Source: Strigamia acuminata
Taxonomy: Eukaryota; Arthropoda; Chilopoda; Geophilomorpha; Linotaeniidae
DNA length: 64,000 bases
Direction: 5' to 3'
NCBI GenBank assembly: GCA_949358305.1
Contig: OX442314.1
Location: 30,613,118-30,677,117 of the forward strand
The position numbers were made by a program, and so were the translations under genes. Positions 34,965-46,968 of this stretch are shown here, piece after piece (position 1 is the stretch's first letter; the number at the start of each line of letters is the position of its first letter). The notes beneath the pieces were generated by a model, which was not told the origin of the DNA, made no database searches, and saw only the letters and a program-made list of their open reading frames with translations.

Positions 34965-35585
34965 CTGTATTCTAGAAAAATCTTAAAATCTGTATTCTAG
35001 AAAAATCTTAAAATCTGTATTCTAGAAAAATCTTAAAATCTGTATTCTAGAAAAATCTTAAAATCTGTATTCTAGAAAAATCTTAAATCTGTATTCTAGA
35101 AAAATCTTAAAATCTGTATTCTAGAAAAATCTTAAAATCAATATTCTAGAAAAATCTTAAAATCTGTATTCTAGAAAAATCTTAAAATTTGTATTCTAGA
35201 AAAATCTTAAAATTTGTATTCTAGAAAAATCTTAAAATCTGTATTCTAGAAAAATCTTAAAATCTGTATTCTAGAAAAATCTTAAAATCTGTATTCTAGA
35301 AAAATCTTAAAATCTGTATTCTAGAAAAATCTTAAATCTGTATTCTAGAAAAATCTTAAAATCTGTATTCTAGAAAAATCTTAAAATCAATATTCTAGGA
35401 AAATCTTAAAATCTGTATTCTAGAAAAATCTTAAAATCTGTATTCTAGAAAAATCTTAAAATCTGTATTCTAGAAAAATCTTAAAATCTGTATTCTAGAA
35501 AAATCTTAAAATCTGTATTCTAGAAAAATCTTAAAATCTGTATTCTAGAAAAATCTTAAAATCTGTATTCTAGAAAAATCTTAAT
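34965..35585. repeat. 25-bp minisatellite with higher-order structure
   Basis: About 25 units of AAAATCTGTATTCTAGAAAA plus ATCTT, extremely uniform. A shortened unit followed two units later by an AAAATCAATATT variant occurs at 35081 and again at 35330, so a 249-bp block has been duplicated. Confidence 0.93.
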
Positions 35586-36601
35586 TAATAATAATCCATA
35601 ATAATCCATAATTATGAGTTTACATTGCCGAGAAATTTAATTTTTGCGCTAATGTTTGCTCGAAGTTTCTGTTCACAATGCAGCGAAGCGAATTCAGAAT
35701 TGAAAATTATCAATTCTTTTTTAAGCGCTGTGGACTGGAAAAACAAATTAACATGCAACTCTATGAGAAAACAGTGGTGCCATCTACATTTCAAAGTTGG
35801 CGCGAACTAGGGGTTACAAGCAACCAATTTACAAACCACTTAGAAAAGTCACCGACTTCTTGATTATTAAGGACAAGATGGAGTTAAAATGTTCACACTT
35901 CAACCTTAAATTCCTTATTGGCTGTTCTGGTTCCGGCATTCGAAGGAATTGTGCGAAGAGATTGTTTCTGGTTCGGCAATTTTGGATCACTAATCGGGTT
36001 ATCCTGGTTTTATATCTCCAAAATCTGGCCACCCTGTCAGTGGCCCACTGATCACATTAAAAAATATACTCAAAAACCTTTTAAGCAAAGGCTTTTATTA
36101 TAACTTGACATCACTCTTGTGTGTTTGCTGGTTTGTTTCAACTTCCTGTGCACAGTAGCGCCACCACTTAACAACTTAAACTAAAATGGTGGCCACATTG
36201 TTAGGGTCAACCCTAAATGCACTTCGTTCTTTATTATAAACTGCTTAATAAATTCTGAAACCAAGTTAACCCAGGTTAAAATAAAATCTCCTCTCTGTCC
36301 ACATATTTCTTTTCTCGTTGCATGCTTTGGTGCCGTCACAACACTCGCCGAAAACGTGACAGTAGCGCTCTCCGGTGGCGATTTGAAGCAAAAACAATTT
36401 ACCTACCGTAAATTACAAAATTAAAAAAAAAATATTTACTCATTTTCCCCGAACAAACCCACCAATCTGTCACTCAATCCCAACTCCACCCATCTGCAAC
36501 AACACTCATCCAATTCCACCAAGCGGAAAACACCCCACGCTCCGCCACACACCACATTCGAACCAACAAGTGCCGCGCCTCACTCGCCTAACACTCGAAA
36601 A
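35586..36601. other. Intergenic, upstream of innexin
   Basis: No convincing gene. Short frames around 35610-36100 lack splice or family support. Positions 36149-36166 carry the complement of an 18-bp GTGGCGCTACTGTGCAC-type stretch also found at 119-136, a likely dispersed-repeat remnant. The GC-richer leader before 36602 is probably innexin 5' UTR. Confidence 0.35.
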
Positions 36602-37735
36602 ATGCTCGACATCTTCAGCAGCCTCAGCGCCGTTCTCAAAAGACGAGAAATCACGACCGACACCACGATCTTCAAACTCCATTACCGCTTCACCACAACC
36701 GCCCTCGTCGCCTTCAGCCTCGTCATCACCGCGCACCAATACGTCGGCCAACCCATCAAATGCCTCCTCAGCGACAAAAAAGTCGTCCCTTACATCAACA
36801 CCTACTGCTGGATCCGCTCGACCTTCACCCTCCCGTCCACCTACCCCCGCCTGGACTACCCAACCGACCCCAACCGTAAGGAGAAAATCTACTACAAATA
36901 CTACCAATGGGTGTGCTTCGTCCTTTTTATCCAAGCGATGCTTTTCTACGCGCCGAGATACGTCTGGAAAATGTGCGAAGGCGGCTTGATGAAGAGCCTG
37001 ACCACTGGTCTGCACGTTGCAGCCGTTAGCGAGGAGGAGCGCCGCGGCAAGACGAAGGTTTTGGTGGAATATTTGAGGAAACACTTGCGGAAACATAATT
37101 TTTACGCCGTGCGATACTTTTTGTGCGAGTTTCTGTCGCTAGTTAACATCGTGGGACAGATGTATCTGCTGGACAAGTTCCTCGGCCACGAGTTCTTCAC
37201 GTACGGGCTCAAAGTGATGGAGTTTTCCGAGCGCGAGCAGACGAATCGCACGGATCCGATGATTTACGTGTTCCCGCGCATGACCAAGTGTACTTTTCAC
37301 AAGGTGGGGCCCAGCGGGTCGATACAGAGACACGATGCGCTCTGTATTTTGCCGCTGAATATCGTGAATGAGAAGATTTTTATTTTTCTGTGGTTTTGGT
37401 TTATTATTCTCACGGTTTTGACCGCCGCGCTCGTCGTCTATCGGGTTGTTGTCGTCGTTTTGCCGAGGATTAGACCGCGGCTGCTGCACGCGAAGTGCCG
37501 GATGGCGTCCAAGGAGGCGATGGATGTCGTTTTGAGGAGAACGAAGGTCGGGGATTGGTTTGTTTTCTGTTTGTTGGCGCAGAACGTCGATCCGGTCGTC
37601 CTGCGAGAGATTGTGGCTGAGTTGGCGAGGAAAATGGAGACTGCGGGGGAAACGCCGGCGTGGAAATCGGATAGCGGACGGAAAGAGAGGAGTAAACTCA
37701 TGAAGGAAGAGAAAAGTGGTGCGGAAATGCCTTGA
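36602..37735 (+). CDS. Innexin (gap-junction protein), single exon
   Basis: 377 residues, ATG 36602 to TGA 37735, no intron. Innexins form gap junctions and hemichannels of four-membrane-pass subunits. Visible features: first helix (TTTALVAFSLVITAHQYVG), extracellular loop 1 with two Cys (IKCLL, NTYCWIRSTFTLP), the diagnostic YYQWVCFVLFIQAMLFYAPR helix, helix 3 (FLCEFLSLVNIVGQMYLLDKF), loop 2 with KCTFHKVGPSGSIQRHDALC, then LPLNIVNEKIF and helix 4 (FLWFWFIILTVLTAALVVYR). The wording of loop 2 and helix 4 is typical of arthropod inx2/ogre relatives. GC-rich codon use marks it clearly against AT-rich flanks. The antisense frame at 36506-37096 is a shadow. Confidence 0.95.
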   Translation: MLDIFSSLSAVLKRREITTDTTIFKLHYRFTTTALVAFSLVITAHQYVGQPIKCLLSDKKVVPYINTYCWIRSTFTLPSTYPRLDYPTDPNRKEKIYYKYYQWVCFVLFIQAMLFYAPRYVWKMCEGGLMKSLTTGLHVAAVSEEERRGKTKVLVEYLRKHLRKHNFYAVRYFLCEFLSLVNIVGQMYLLDKFLGHEFFTYGLKVMEFSEREQTNRTDPMIYVFPRMTKCTFHKVGPSGSIQRHDALCILPLNIVNEKIFIFLWFWFIILTVLTAALVVYRVVVVVLPRIRPRLLHAKCRMASKEAMDVVLRRTKVGDWFVFCLLAQNVDPVVLREIVAELARKMETAGETPAWKSDSGRKERSKLMKEEKSGAEMP

Positions 37736-38571
37736 TTGAAAATTTTTTTTTTTTTTTTTGTTATTTATTCAAGTTATTATGATATCCATGAGAAATTGTA
37801 GCGAAATAATGTTGTGGATGATTCGAATTAATGAGCAGATTGAGTTTACACTTGCAGGGATTCCAAATCGAGGCTTAGATTGGTTTTTCTATATTGGATT
37901 TTCTGAAATGTCTTGTTTATGTTTGTTTTGTGTCCATATATTTTGTTCTGTTTGTTTGCACTGTCATAAATGGGTTTGTTTGAGTCAACTTAGCTTTACT
38001 GAACGCGAGTGATGTCATGTCGGTTGTCAGGAATTATTGTAAATTATAAATTACTTTAAAAAAAAAAAAAAAATGGATTTTGTGATTGAATAATTTTTTT
38101 TCGTTTCCATAGTAATATAGCCCAAAAATGTAATATATCCTCCAAAACAAATTATATGTTTCCAGACTGTTGGTATAGAACTTAAATAAAGCCTTTCCTC
38201 CAAACGACCTTGTTTAGCATCCAGGAAAAAGATAAACACCAATAACCCATATAGCAGTGTCTAGATCACTCACTTTGATTATGAATTAATTTTTTTTTAA
38301 AGAGAACAGAAGTTGAATATATTTTGTTTTATTTTATTATTATAAAAAAAATATATTTTGTAACATCTGATGTGCTGTTTTATGTTTATTCAGGTGTGTT
38401 ATGCTAGGAAATGTTTCCTTATTGTCTTTGCAAGGTGTCAATGGGGAAATATTTAATTGTCTTATTTTTCCATTTTGTGAAGCATGAAAATTCTTGGTCA
38501 TTTTGACCGTAAAGAAACTTCCGAACAAACATCTTTAAGTTGATTTAAGGCCTCTGTTTTGTTGTCTAGGG
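37736..38571. other. Intergenic, innexin 3' region
   Basis: Innexin 3' UTR and spacer. A T-rich run follows the stop at 37742-37760. No gene seen. Confidence 0.35.
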
Positions 38572-38704
38572 CAGGGGTCGGCAACCTGCGGCTCGCAAGC
38601 CGCACGCTGCTCTTTAGATGTCAAAATACCTATATACCTAATCCTAATCCTAATCCTAAATTGTAACTTTTGGCTCTTCCGTCTTAAAAGGTTGCCGACC
38701 CATG
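38572..38704. mobile_element. hAT-type MITE (CAGGGGTCGGCAACC family), copy 2
   Basis: 133 bp, same family as 14270-14390: ends CAGGGGTCGGCAACCT and AGGTTGCCGACCCATG, same interior (TACCTATATACCTAATCC, then TTGTAACTTTTG). It differs by two extra CTAATC units and several substitutions. Flanking 8-mers match poorly, so it is probably older. Confidence 0.88.
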
Positions 38705-39018
38705 ACATAGGCCCATAACGCACTCATATTCACTTTCAAAAATAATCACACAGGCCTAACGGAAACCTTGTAGACATTGAAGAAATACAATTTCTCCATT
38801 GAAAATAAAAAACGTAATGAGAAAGTTTTGTTAAAATTTATTACCGTTTTCAATAAATATCTTAAAAATTCATATGTTTTTTAAAACAACAATCAAGAAT
38901 AGATTTTAAAATGCACATGGCACATTTTAAAAGAAATTAGTGACCAGAATTCTTGGAATGAGTGTTGCACACCACCTGAGGTAAAATTCAGTTTGTAGTT
39001 GTGAATCAGTCAGTTTTT
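38705..39018. other. Intergenic between MITE and rhomboid stop
   Basis: AT-rich, probably the rhomboid 3' UTR (minus strand). Nothing else recognised. Confidence 0.3.
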
Positions 39019-42000
39019 TCAGTAGTTGAACACATTGAATAGCACAGCAAACATAGTACAAGCTGCATAAACACTTAGTGCAACCCACCAGATCCACTGC
39101 TCTTTGAGTTTCTGTTCAAAATTTTTTAACACTAAGAGTCCAACGGTCAATCCAGCCATGGCACCAGTTAGATGAGCTACATAGCTGACAGGAGGCCCAT
39201 TGTGCTGGCTTGCGTAGCGATTGTACACGGCAAATCCAACATCAGCACTAGCTGCACAAGAACACACACAAAGAAGAATAATTCATCAAGCATTTATTTC
39301 TTCGCTGCTTTTCCGTACCTACCGATTAAAAATATGCTGACTAGCCTTGCTAAACCAAATTCCATTTGATTGTAATTCTGAAAGTAAAAAAATTGTCATA
39401 GAAAAAATTAGTAAATTAGCCAACAGAGACACAGGTTTAGTTATTATTATAGCTTTATTGTTGTCTAGGGGTATGATAGGGGTCTCAGGTGTATTTCCCA
39501 ATGCGATGACTGGGTTACAGCCATTCCTAACAAGACTGCGTGGTAGGTTCTGCTAGGCGTTAGACGGGAACTGGAACTTGAAGAATTAGCTCCGCCCACC
39601 CGTTGCTGTTGTCTCAAACGACGTCTGGATCGGCCATTACACGTAGCTATACTCTTGTTCGACTCAAGAGTGTACCCTTCTCCCATTGGCCGACGTATCA
39701 CTGGTGTAGTGATCCAAAAATGTAGTAACAATAATAATACAAATAAGAACTACTTCTCCTAGTAGTAGTAATACCATAGATTCTTTGCTCTATGGTAATA
39801 CAGACTGGAGTTAGGAGTAATGCGGCTCGGCCAATGGGAGAAGGGTACACTCTTGAGTCGAACAAGAGTATAACAACAAAGCCTATGCGCTTAACTTGAA
39901 ACTTAGCTCTGCCTCCATGACGTCAGAACAAAAAGTGATGACGTTTCGCGTCAGTCGTTCGGTTTAAACGCCTAGCAGAACCTATCTAATAAGTTTGACT
40001 ATGTTTGAACTACTTACCAATAAAATATTGCTTAGATGAGCAGCTAAAAGTGCGTATACTCCGCCCGATGCACCAACTAAGTAACCGTCACTATCAAACA
40101 CTGATGTACCTAAAGAACCTACAGTGTTTCAAATGTTAATATGGACAATTCATCATTTTGGATTTGTTTCGTTTGAACCTGCTAAAACTCCTGCCATGTA
40201 CACAGTCCCTATTCTTAGTGTTCCGTGAACCATTTCCAACGGCAGGCCAATCATTATTTGCACAAGCAGATTAAATATTAAGTGTATCCATCTGCAAAAA
40301 TAGTGTGTTGATTAACCTTCCCATAGCCAAGCCTAGTTTCCACCATTGCTAGCTAAGGTCGGTCAAATCGGCCTTCTTTTAAAATGCTTCTGCGCATGTG
40401 CAGAATCACATTTTTCCTGGTGCAATCGCATTTTTCCTGGTAAAAGCACATGTTTTAGGACTAATTTTAATACGCCACCTAGTGCAAACAGATGGCAAAG
40501 CAGTGTACGGCGCTCCCATTAAGGGTGTTTTATGTTATAAATATTAAATTATCTTAATAATAATTGAAAAACTATTTGTATTTAGACATTATAAAATAAG
40601 AAAAAAAAGTTTTTGAGGAATACAAGTTAACCTCATTAATTAATTATCAGAAAAAAAAGAATTACATTGATTTTTCCACTTCTGTAATTTTTTTGACCTA
40701 CCATGGCTATGGGAAGGTTAATGGAACCTATCTATCTAAAACAGTGGTTCCCAAACTTTTTCTGTTTGCTTACCCTGCATGCAAGACCATGTAGAATAAA
40801 TATCTCCAAATTTCAGTACGTTTATCCGGTCGATATACAAACAAACTATTAATTGGAACTGGCCCTGATGCAGTTACCTCACCTTGGTTCACTGTGTAGA
40901 AGGTAAAAAAACCTAACTGAAAAAATAGGCAAATAAATGACTGGAATTACAGGCGTCTATTTTGCATAGCTAACCTCAACTAAAGTCATGATTACAACAA
41001 ATAGTGGTGGAGGACAACAGGTGTAGTTATCCGTATAATATTTTCTATTTCGACCGGCAGGAACAAATTCTTCGGCAATGAATTTCACCATTTTTCGAAT
41101 AAAAGATGTTTCAGGTACAATCAAATGAAAATCCGTTTCGCTCCAAACCTCTCGGTCTCTGTGGTGAACAGCTATTTTGAAACTGCGTGTTCGTTTACCA
41201 CTCATCTGTATTAATGTTTAAGAAGTTGTTGTAAAATGGGCCAAAAGGTTATTGGGAGTGACAAGAATCAATAGAAAATTGCATTTGCTATTATTAGATC
41301 AAATGGAGGTGCAAATTTGGAAATTTGGAATTTGGAATTTGATTTAGAGGGAAGACACTAGGGAGTTACAGCTGACGAAAGTGAAATTGAAGAAAGTATT
41401 GATTAAAATATTTCCATTATTGAAATTGTTTTATATTTTGTTAGGATTCTTCAAAAAGAATTTTTTTAAAAAGTTTTAGTGAATAAATTTGATGATATTC
41501 AAGAATTTTCAACAAATACCAGACAGAAGTTGAATGATTTTATACTAAACAGTATATACAGTACTTACCACATTGACAAAATCTTGAAAAGTGATAGCGT
41601 TTGTTTTGCTCTGCTCGGCTTTTTCCGCTAGCAATTCCCTTTTCTTTGGATCTACTTCGGATTGAAACTCAGGACTACTTAATGCACAGAGGAAATCAGG
41701 CCAAGGAATTTCTCCAAAACCTTCTGGATCAAACTATATATTTTAAAAAAAAAATGTTTAATTAGAAAAGTTGCAAAGTTTTATTTATTTTTATTTATCT
41801 ATATTTTTGGCTTTCTTTTTTGAGTTTTTGAAAAAAATGTTTTATTTAATTCTATTTTTTTTCCTCCAAAAAATTATTTATAAAGAACCGTGGTAAAAAG
41901 ATTCGCCGTAAGAAAAAAATGTTGAGATAAATTGTTACTGCGGGAGATGGTGAAAGCGGAAGCGTTATATTGGTCGCTGTATACTGCGTCGTTGTGGTAG

Positions 42001-44026
42001 TTTGAGTTGCAGCAGGTCATGCCCCTAGGGCATCAGTGAAAGAAACAGGAATATTTTTCCATAGCTGCTTAGTGAGCGGTGCTGTATGCTCCCAAAAGGC
42101 CCCAGAGATTTATTTCCAAATGTCCAGGGCTTTGTATTCAAAAGTGCCCAAAGCTTTATTCCCTTTCGTTCCTGGGACTTTAGTTTCTGGCTTTCATTAC
42201 TGCCTTTATTTTATTCCCAAAAGTTTCTGGGGCCTTATTGTAATCCCAAAAGTTCCTGGGGCCTTATTGTAATCCCAAAAGTTCTTGGGGCCTTATTGTA
42301 ATCCCAAAAGTTCCTGGGGCCTTATTGTAATCCCAAAAGTTCAGGGACTTTGTTTTATTCCCAATAGTTCCTGGGGGTTTATTCCCAATAGTTCCTAGGG
42401 CTTTATTCCTAATAGTTCCTGAGGCTTTATTCCCAATAGTTCCTGGGGCTTTATTCCCAATAGTTCCTAGGGCTTTATTCCTAATAGTTCCCGGGCTTTA
42501 TTCCTAATAGTTCTCGGGCTTTATTTCCAATAGTTCCCGAGGCTTTATTTCCAATAGTTCCTGGGGCTTTATTCCCAATAGTTCCTAGGGCTTTATTCCT
42601 AATAGTTCCCGGGCTTTATTCCTAATAGTTCTCGGGCTTTATTTCCAATAGTTCCTGAGGCTTTATTCCCAATAGTTCCTGGGGCTTTATTCTCAATAGT
42701 TCCTAGGGCTTTATTCCTAATAGTTCCCGGGCTTTATTCCTAATAGTTCTCGGGCTTTATTTCCAATAGTTCCCGAGGCTTTATTTCCAATAGTTCCCAG
42801 GGCTTTATTTTCAATAGTTCCCAGGGCTTTATTTTCAATAGTTCCTGGGGCTTTATTCCGAATAGTTCCTGGGGCTTTAATCCTAATAGTTCTTGGGGCT
42901 TTATTCCAAATAGTTCTCGGGCTTTATTCCCAATAGTTCCCGGGGCTTTATTCCCGCCAATAGTTCCCTGGGGCTTTAATCCTAATAGTTCCCTGGGGTT
43001 TTAATCCTAATAGTTTCCTGGGGCTTTATTCCTAATAGTTTCCTGGGGCTTTATTCCTAATAGTTCCTGAGGCTTTATTCCGAATAGTTCCCGGGCTTTA
43101 TTTCCAATAGTTCCCGGGGCTTTATTCCGAATAGTTCCCGTGGCTTTATTCCCAATAGTTCCTGTGGCTTTAGTCCCAAAAGTGCCATAGACCAGCATTT
43201 CTAATAATGGTGCTCCGGGGACCAGTGGTGGTCCGCGAGTAAGAGGCTGCCAGTCTGCCACTTAACGGTTGAAATGCAAAGATTATGTAGGATTAGTGGA
43301 GCCAGGTTAAAATAAGTTTGGTACTTTAGGCAAAATGTAATACATGATATCGGTCGGTAAAACATTGGGACAAAATATGATACTGGTCCGTAACACATTA
43401 CGACAAAAAATACTGGTCCGCTACATTACATATTTTGACAAGTGCTACCGTAGTCTCCAATTGGCTCAATAAACCTCTACACAGTCCAAAAATAGGGACT
43501 ACACTTCCATTTACCCCTTAAAAGCACCTCCTGCGCCCCCTGTAAATTCACGTCTCCATTTAGCCCCTCCCCTTCACACACTTTGAATGGCATCCATTAA
43601 AAACAATGAATGTGCTGGAAAGCGTATTCATAAATTGCCATTATATCCCAGCTCACAATTGAACACGCTTTCAATTTTGCAAGCCAATTCTGAAAAGTAA
43701 TAAAACTTGTTATGATCTATATTTGCTTGCAAACCATTGTCAGATCGAAACGACAAAAAGAAAAAAACAATGATAATAAAAGCTGAAATTTCTATTACAA
43801 GTACCTTATCAAACAGTTGCCTCCATTTCTATCAATGCAAGCATGAAAGCAAAATTGTGTAAAAATGCAAATTTCCAGCCAGGGTTAATTACATCGTAAT
43901 ATTTTATTCATAGTTGCCAAAACTTACGTCGTTTAACAGGTCATGCAGCACGTCTTGCATGTCATTTTCAAAATCAATTGCGGCCTCGTCCATGGCATTT
44001 CTGCCCATAATTTGCGATTCGATCAT
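39019..44026 (-). CDS. rho-4: EF-hand rhomboid intramembrane serine protease (RHBDL/rho-4 type)
   Basis: Rhomboids cleave membrane proteins within the bilayer. Exons: 43928-44026, 41569-41733, 40975-41205, 40774-40916, 40179-40291, 40018-40118, 39323-39377, 39019-39251; phases agree, 379 residues. N-terminal cytosolic part has an EF-hand-like loop ([14 protein letters not shown]) and a second degenerate one, as in RHBDL3/Drosophila rho-4. Then come a [14 protein letters not shown] helix, [33 protein letters not shown] (conserved WR and helix 2), [21 protein letters not shown], the catalytic GASGG serine motif, and [17 protein letters not shown] with the catalytic His. Both catalytic residues are present. 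Introns contain a 24-bp minisatellite (about 42080-43200) and two MITEs. A noncoding first exon further right is possible. Confidence 0.9.
39546..39982. mobile_element. Foldback MITE with TA target duplication
   Basis: 437 bp in a rhomboid intron. Ends GGTTCTGCTAGGCGTT and AACGCCTAGCAGAACC are perfect inverted repeats flanked by TA (39544-39545, 39983-39984). A second, internal inverted pair of about 46 bp (39649-39694 and 39827-39872, containing ACTCTTGTTCGACTCAAGAG) makes a long stem. TA flanks suggest Tc1/mariner-type mobilisation. Confidence 0.8.
40316..40717. mobile_element. piggyBac-type MITE with TTAA flanks
   Basis: 402 bp in a rhomboid intron. Inverted ends CCTTCCCATAGCCA and TGGCTATGGGAAGG are flanked by TTAA on both sides (40312-40315, 40718-40721), the piggyBac target signature. 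No transposase frame. Confidence 0.75.
42080..43200. repeat. 24-bp minisatellite in rhomboid intron
   Basis: About 45 units of TTCCTGGGGCTTTATTCCCAATAG with TTCCTAATAG and CCCGGGCTTT variants. Compound blocks of four to five variants recur around 42460-42760, again showing block duplication. GC-richer than the other arrays. Confidence 0.9.
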
Positions 44027-46504
44027 GTTTATTCGGGTTTTTATTACAAAAGACGCTTTTTCTTGGCTCTACTGGCTACTCTCAGCACCCAAAATTCAGA
44101 ATAAACCTTTCCCATGACAAATCACCTAAAAATTGAACGAAAAAAATGATTTTTACTTCAAATAATCAAAATTGTATTAATTCCTCTCGACTGTCAAGCG
44201 CAGCGCTCTTATCTGTGTTCTGTGTGTTAATTCAAGCATGATAAAGTGCGGGGGGAAAATCGGGAGAAAAAAAAATCGAACTGAGTGCTTTTAATTTAGT
44301 TAGGAATTAATTTACCAAAAAAAAAAAATTAAATTCAAACAAATATATTTTTATATATATAATTTTTTTTTTCTTTGAGAAATTTTTTTCTTCTATCTTA
44401 TTAAAGCGCTCCAACTTAATAATTAAAAAAGGTAATTACAATTTGCGTTCAACTTGTAGCCCACGCCTACATCATCACTTAATTAAAGCAAATACTGCCT
44501 TCAGTACACACCAAGCACATCAAAACCTCGCCAAGAAAATCATTCCGTTCAATGTTTAATGTCCCAAGGTGCAATTCATCATAATCGTCGCCATTTTTTA
44601 GCATTTTGTGACGTCAGAGTTATGAAAACGCGCAAAAAAATCACTTTTCACTTATTTTTTGCGTCTAAAAACTCTAAAAATCAACTTTTCTACGCTTTAA
44701 ATCACATTTCGTACGTTGTAAATCTAAAAGTTAAAACTATTCTAATAACACGCGGCGTATGTGTATCCATTTCATTAAGGCTCCCGTCGCCCGGCTTATA
44801 ATGAGTCACACGGCACATGATTCACTTTAGTCCCCTTTCATGAATCATCCCAGAATTGTATTATCTCCACACACACAAATAATTAAGCTTGATATATTAC
44901 ACAGAAGCATGTTTGTTTGTCCAGCAAAAAGCTTTCTTAATGGACAAACCCAAGACAAATTAAAGTGCACAACAACCTGGAGGATATACGTGCAAAAAAC
45001 AAAAAAACAAAATTTCCCAAATTTTTTTTTATTTTTCATTTCCCCACCTCTCCAAAATCGATGACAAAAATTTCCCCGTCTTAAGTTTCCACAAACACAA
45101 ATTAACGCCATTATTCCAGTCCGAATTCTAATCCCATTCCACTGTTTTCACCACATTAACCCCCTCGTAGTACAAAGCGCGCTTCACCGCACGCCTCGCA
45201 AAAAGTGAACGTTTTATTATCCGCTTTAAAATTCTTATAAATCTTCCCCACCCCCCCAAAAAAAAAAAAAAAAAAAAAATTTTAATTATTTAAAAAGCTT
45301 TTTTTTTACTTTACTTAATTCCCCCCCTCAGTAAAACTTACCTCGACAACACTACATCAGAACTTCAATCCGTTGAAGCCGCTCATTCCGTCCGCTTATG
45401 CACTACTTGCAGATTCGAAACGATATTTCTCATTAATGGAGATTCGATCAAAATCTACGAGATGTTTGCTTACCCCCAGCAGCACGAAGGAGCGGAATGT
45501 TGGTGCGTGTGTGTGTGTGTGTCCGCGCGCTACACGTTTGCTCGTCTGCACGAAAACATCTGCAATGGCAAAAAGGTATTTGCGACTGCAGCAGTACTCC
45601 TGGCATGCCCGGACAGTAAAACAAGATTTGCTTGACAGTAATCAAGAACGTAAAGTAAATCACATAGCATAATGCAGCATCTGGAATCTGCGCTCACACA
45701 GCCAGCTGATGAACGTGATGGGTCAAACACTGGTGCCTCGCGGGCCATCTGCAAATGACGTCATTTTGATGCGCAATCGCGACGGCAGATGTCCTCGCAG
45801 TGCCTTATGTAATAAATCGATAGAAATACATAATTCTCATGTAAATGTCACGGATTGTCCAATTTATTAGGAGATGTAAAATGGAATTAGAAACAGGTCG
45901 TGATTGCCGCGGATGTCTCCTACCAGGAAATATTAAGCGATCTAGAATAAACGTAAGAGTTTTAAATCGGTGTGACATCTAAATCAATGTGCATTTGACT
46001 TGGCACGAGTGTGTGCTTTCATATTCGATACGGGATTTAATCTGTGATGATTTATTTCAATTTTTGCCACTAGAGTATCTGTGTGATGTGTTGTGTCACG
46101 CGTGTCTGGTATTGGACACGAGGAGATTAGAAAAGCGGTTTGTATTGCTTGATTTTGGCGATAATTCTTCTCAAAATCCATAATATGTGCATTTATTCGG
46201 AGTTTTATGTGCTAATATATATATATTTTAAAATTCTAACTTAATTTAACCCTTAAAAATATGTATTTCTAATTTAAATTCAGGTTATTGTTTTATTTAT
46301 GAGTATAATCACCGTTCTTTATAATTAGCGGTGTAAAGTGCAACTCCCGTGGGAAAACCTGATAGTTTTCATGTGTCGGTGAGATGTCGGAGAAAAAGTA
46401 AAATACTGCTCTGTGGAATCTCCATAAAAAAATGAAATATTAAATATTTTTGATTTGTTGTCATTTTATTTTATTACTGTAAAAACTGGCGTTCGTAGAA
46501 GAAA
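44027..46504. other. Long interval without a supported gene
   Basis: Upstream of the rhomboid start. Contains A/T runs (45256-45282), a (GT)n stretch near 45507-45523 and short frames without family or splice support. It may contain noncoding first exons or regulatory DNA of the rhomboid gene. Confidence 0.35.
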
Positions 46505-46655
46505 CTAGACAACACTTAGCCACATTTGATTGTAAGTTCTATCAACGGCATTCAGAGGTCGTACGGGTTCGAGTGGAATAGCGCGGTGTAGTGCGGAGAA
46601 GTCGACGTGCAGGAGGAGTTTTTGAGCGATATTGGATGACGCGTGACCGGAAGTG
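46505..46655 (-). CDS. Orphan exon-like frame downstream of hig
   Basis: An acceptor-like site (TTTTACAG) before 46655 opens a 49-codon frame to a stop at 46505, with mixed, protein-like composition (SGHASSNIAQKLLLHVDF, then VRPLNAVDRTYNQMWL). It lies on the hig strand after the hig stop, so it could be an alternative last exon of hig or a chance frame. I could not find a donor that joins it in frame. Confidence 0.25.
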
Positions 46656-46968
46656 CTGTAAAAGTGTCATAAATTGTCTAATTTTACCCTTTGTTCCCTC
46701 GAATTTGTATTTGCGACCCCCAGAAATTACGATAAACTTGTTCTTAACCTAAAAAGGCATGTTTTATTTCGAGGATCCAGAAAATAAGTAAAATCAGTAA
46801 TTACACACAGTTTTGATCAGAAAACTTTTAAAATTACGCCGTATATTTTACAATTAATTTATCATCGATTGATTGACAGGGCACCCGAAATTTTGCTCGA
46901 ATCTATTTAAATCTAAAAAAAAAAAATATTTTTATACGAGTATTAACGTAAATTGTAGATAATTTGAT

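Noticed and set aside
34965-35585. CRISPR-like regular array
   Set aside because: No unique spacers; it is a plain 25-bp tandem repeat in a eukaryotic genome.
36506-37096. 196-codon minus-strand frame
   Set aside because: Antisense shadow of innexin.
45989-46183. Plus-strand 64-codon frame and overlapping minus frame
   Set aside because: No family resemblance, no splice or composition support.
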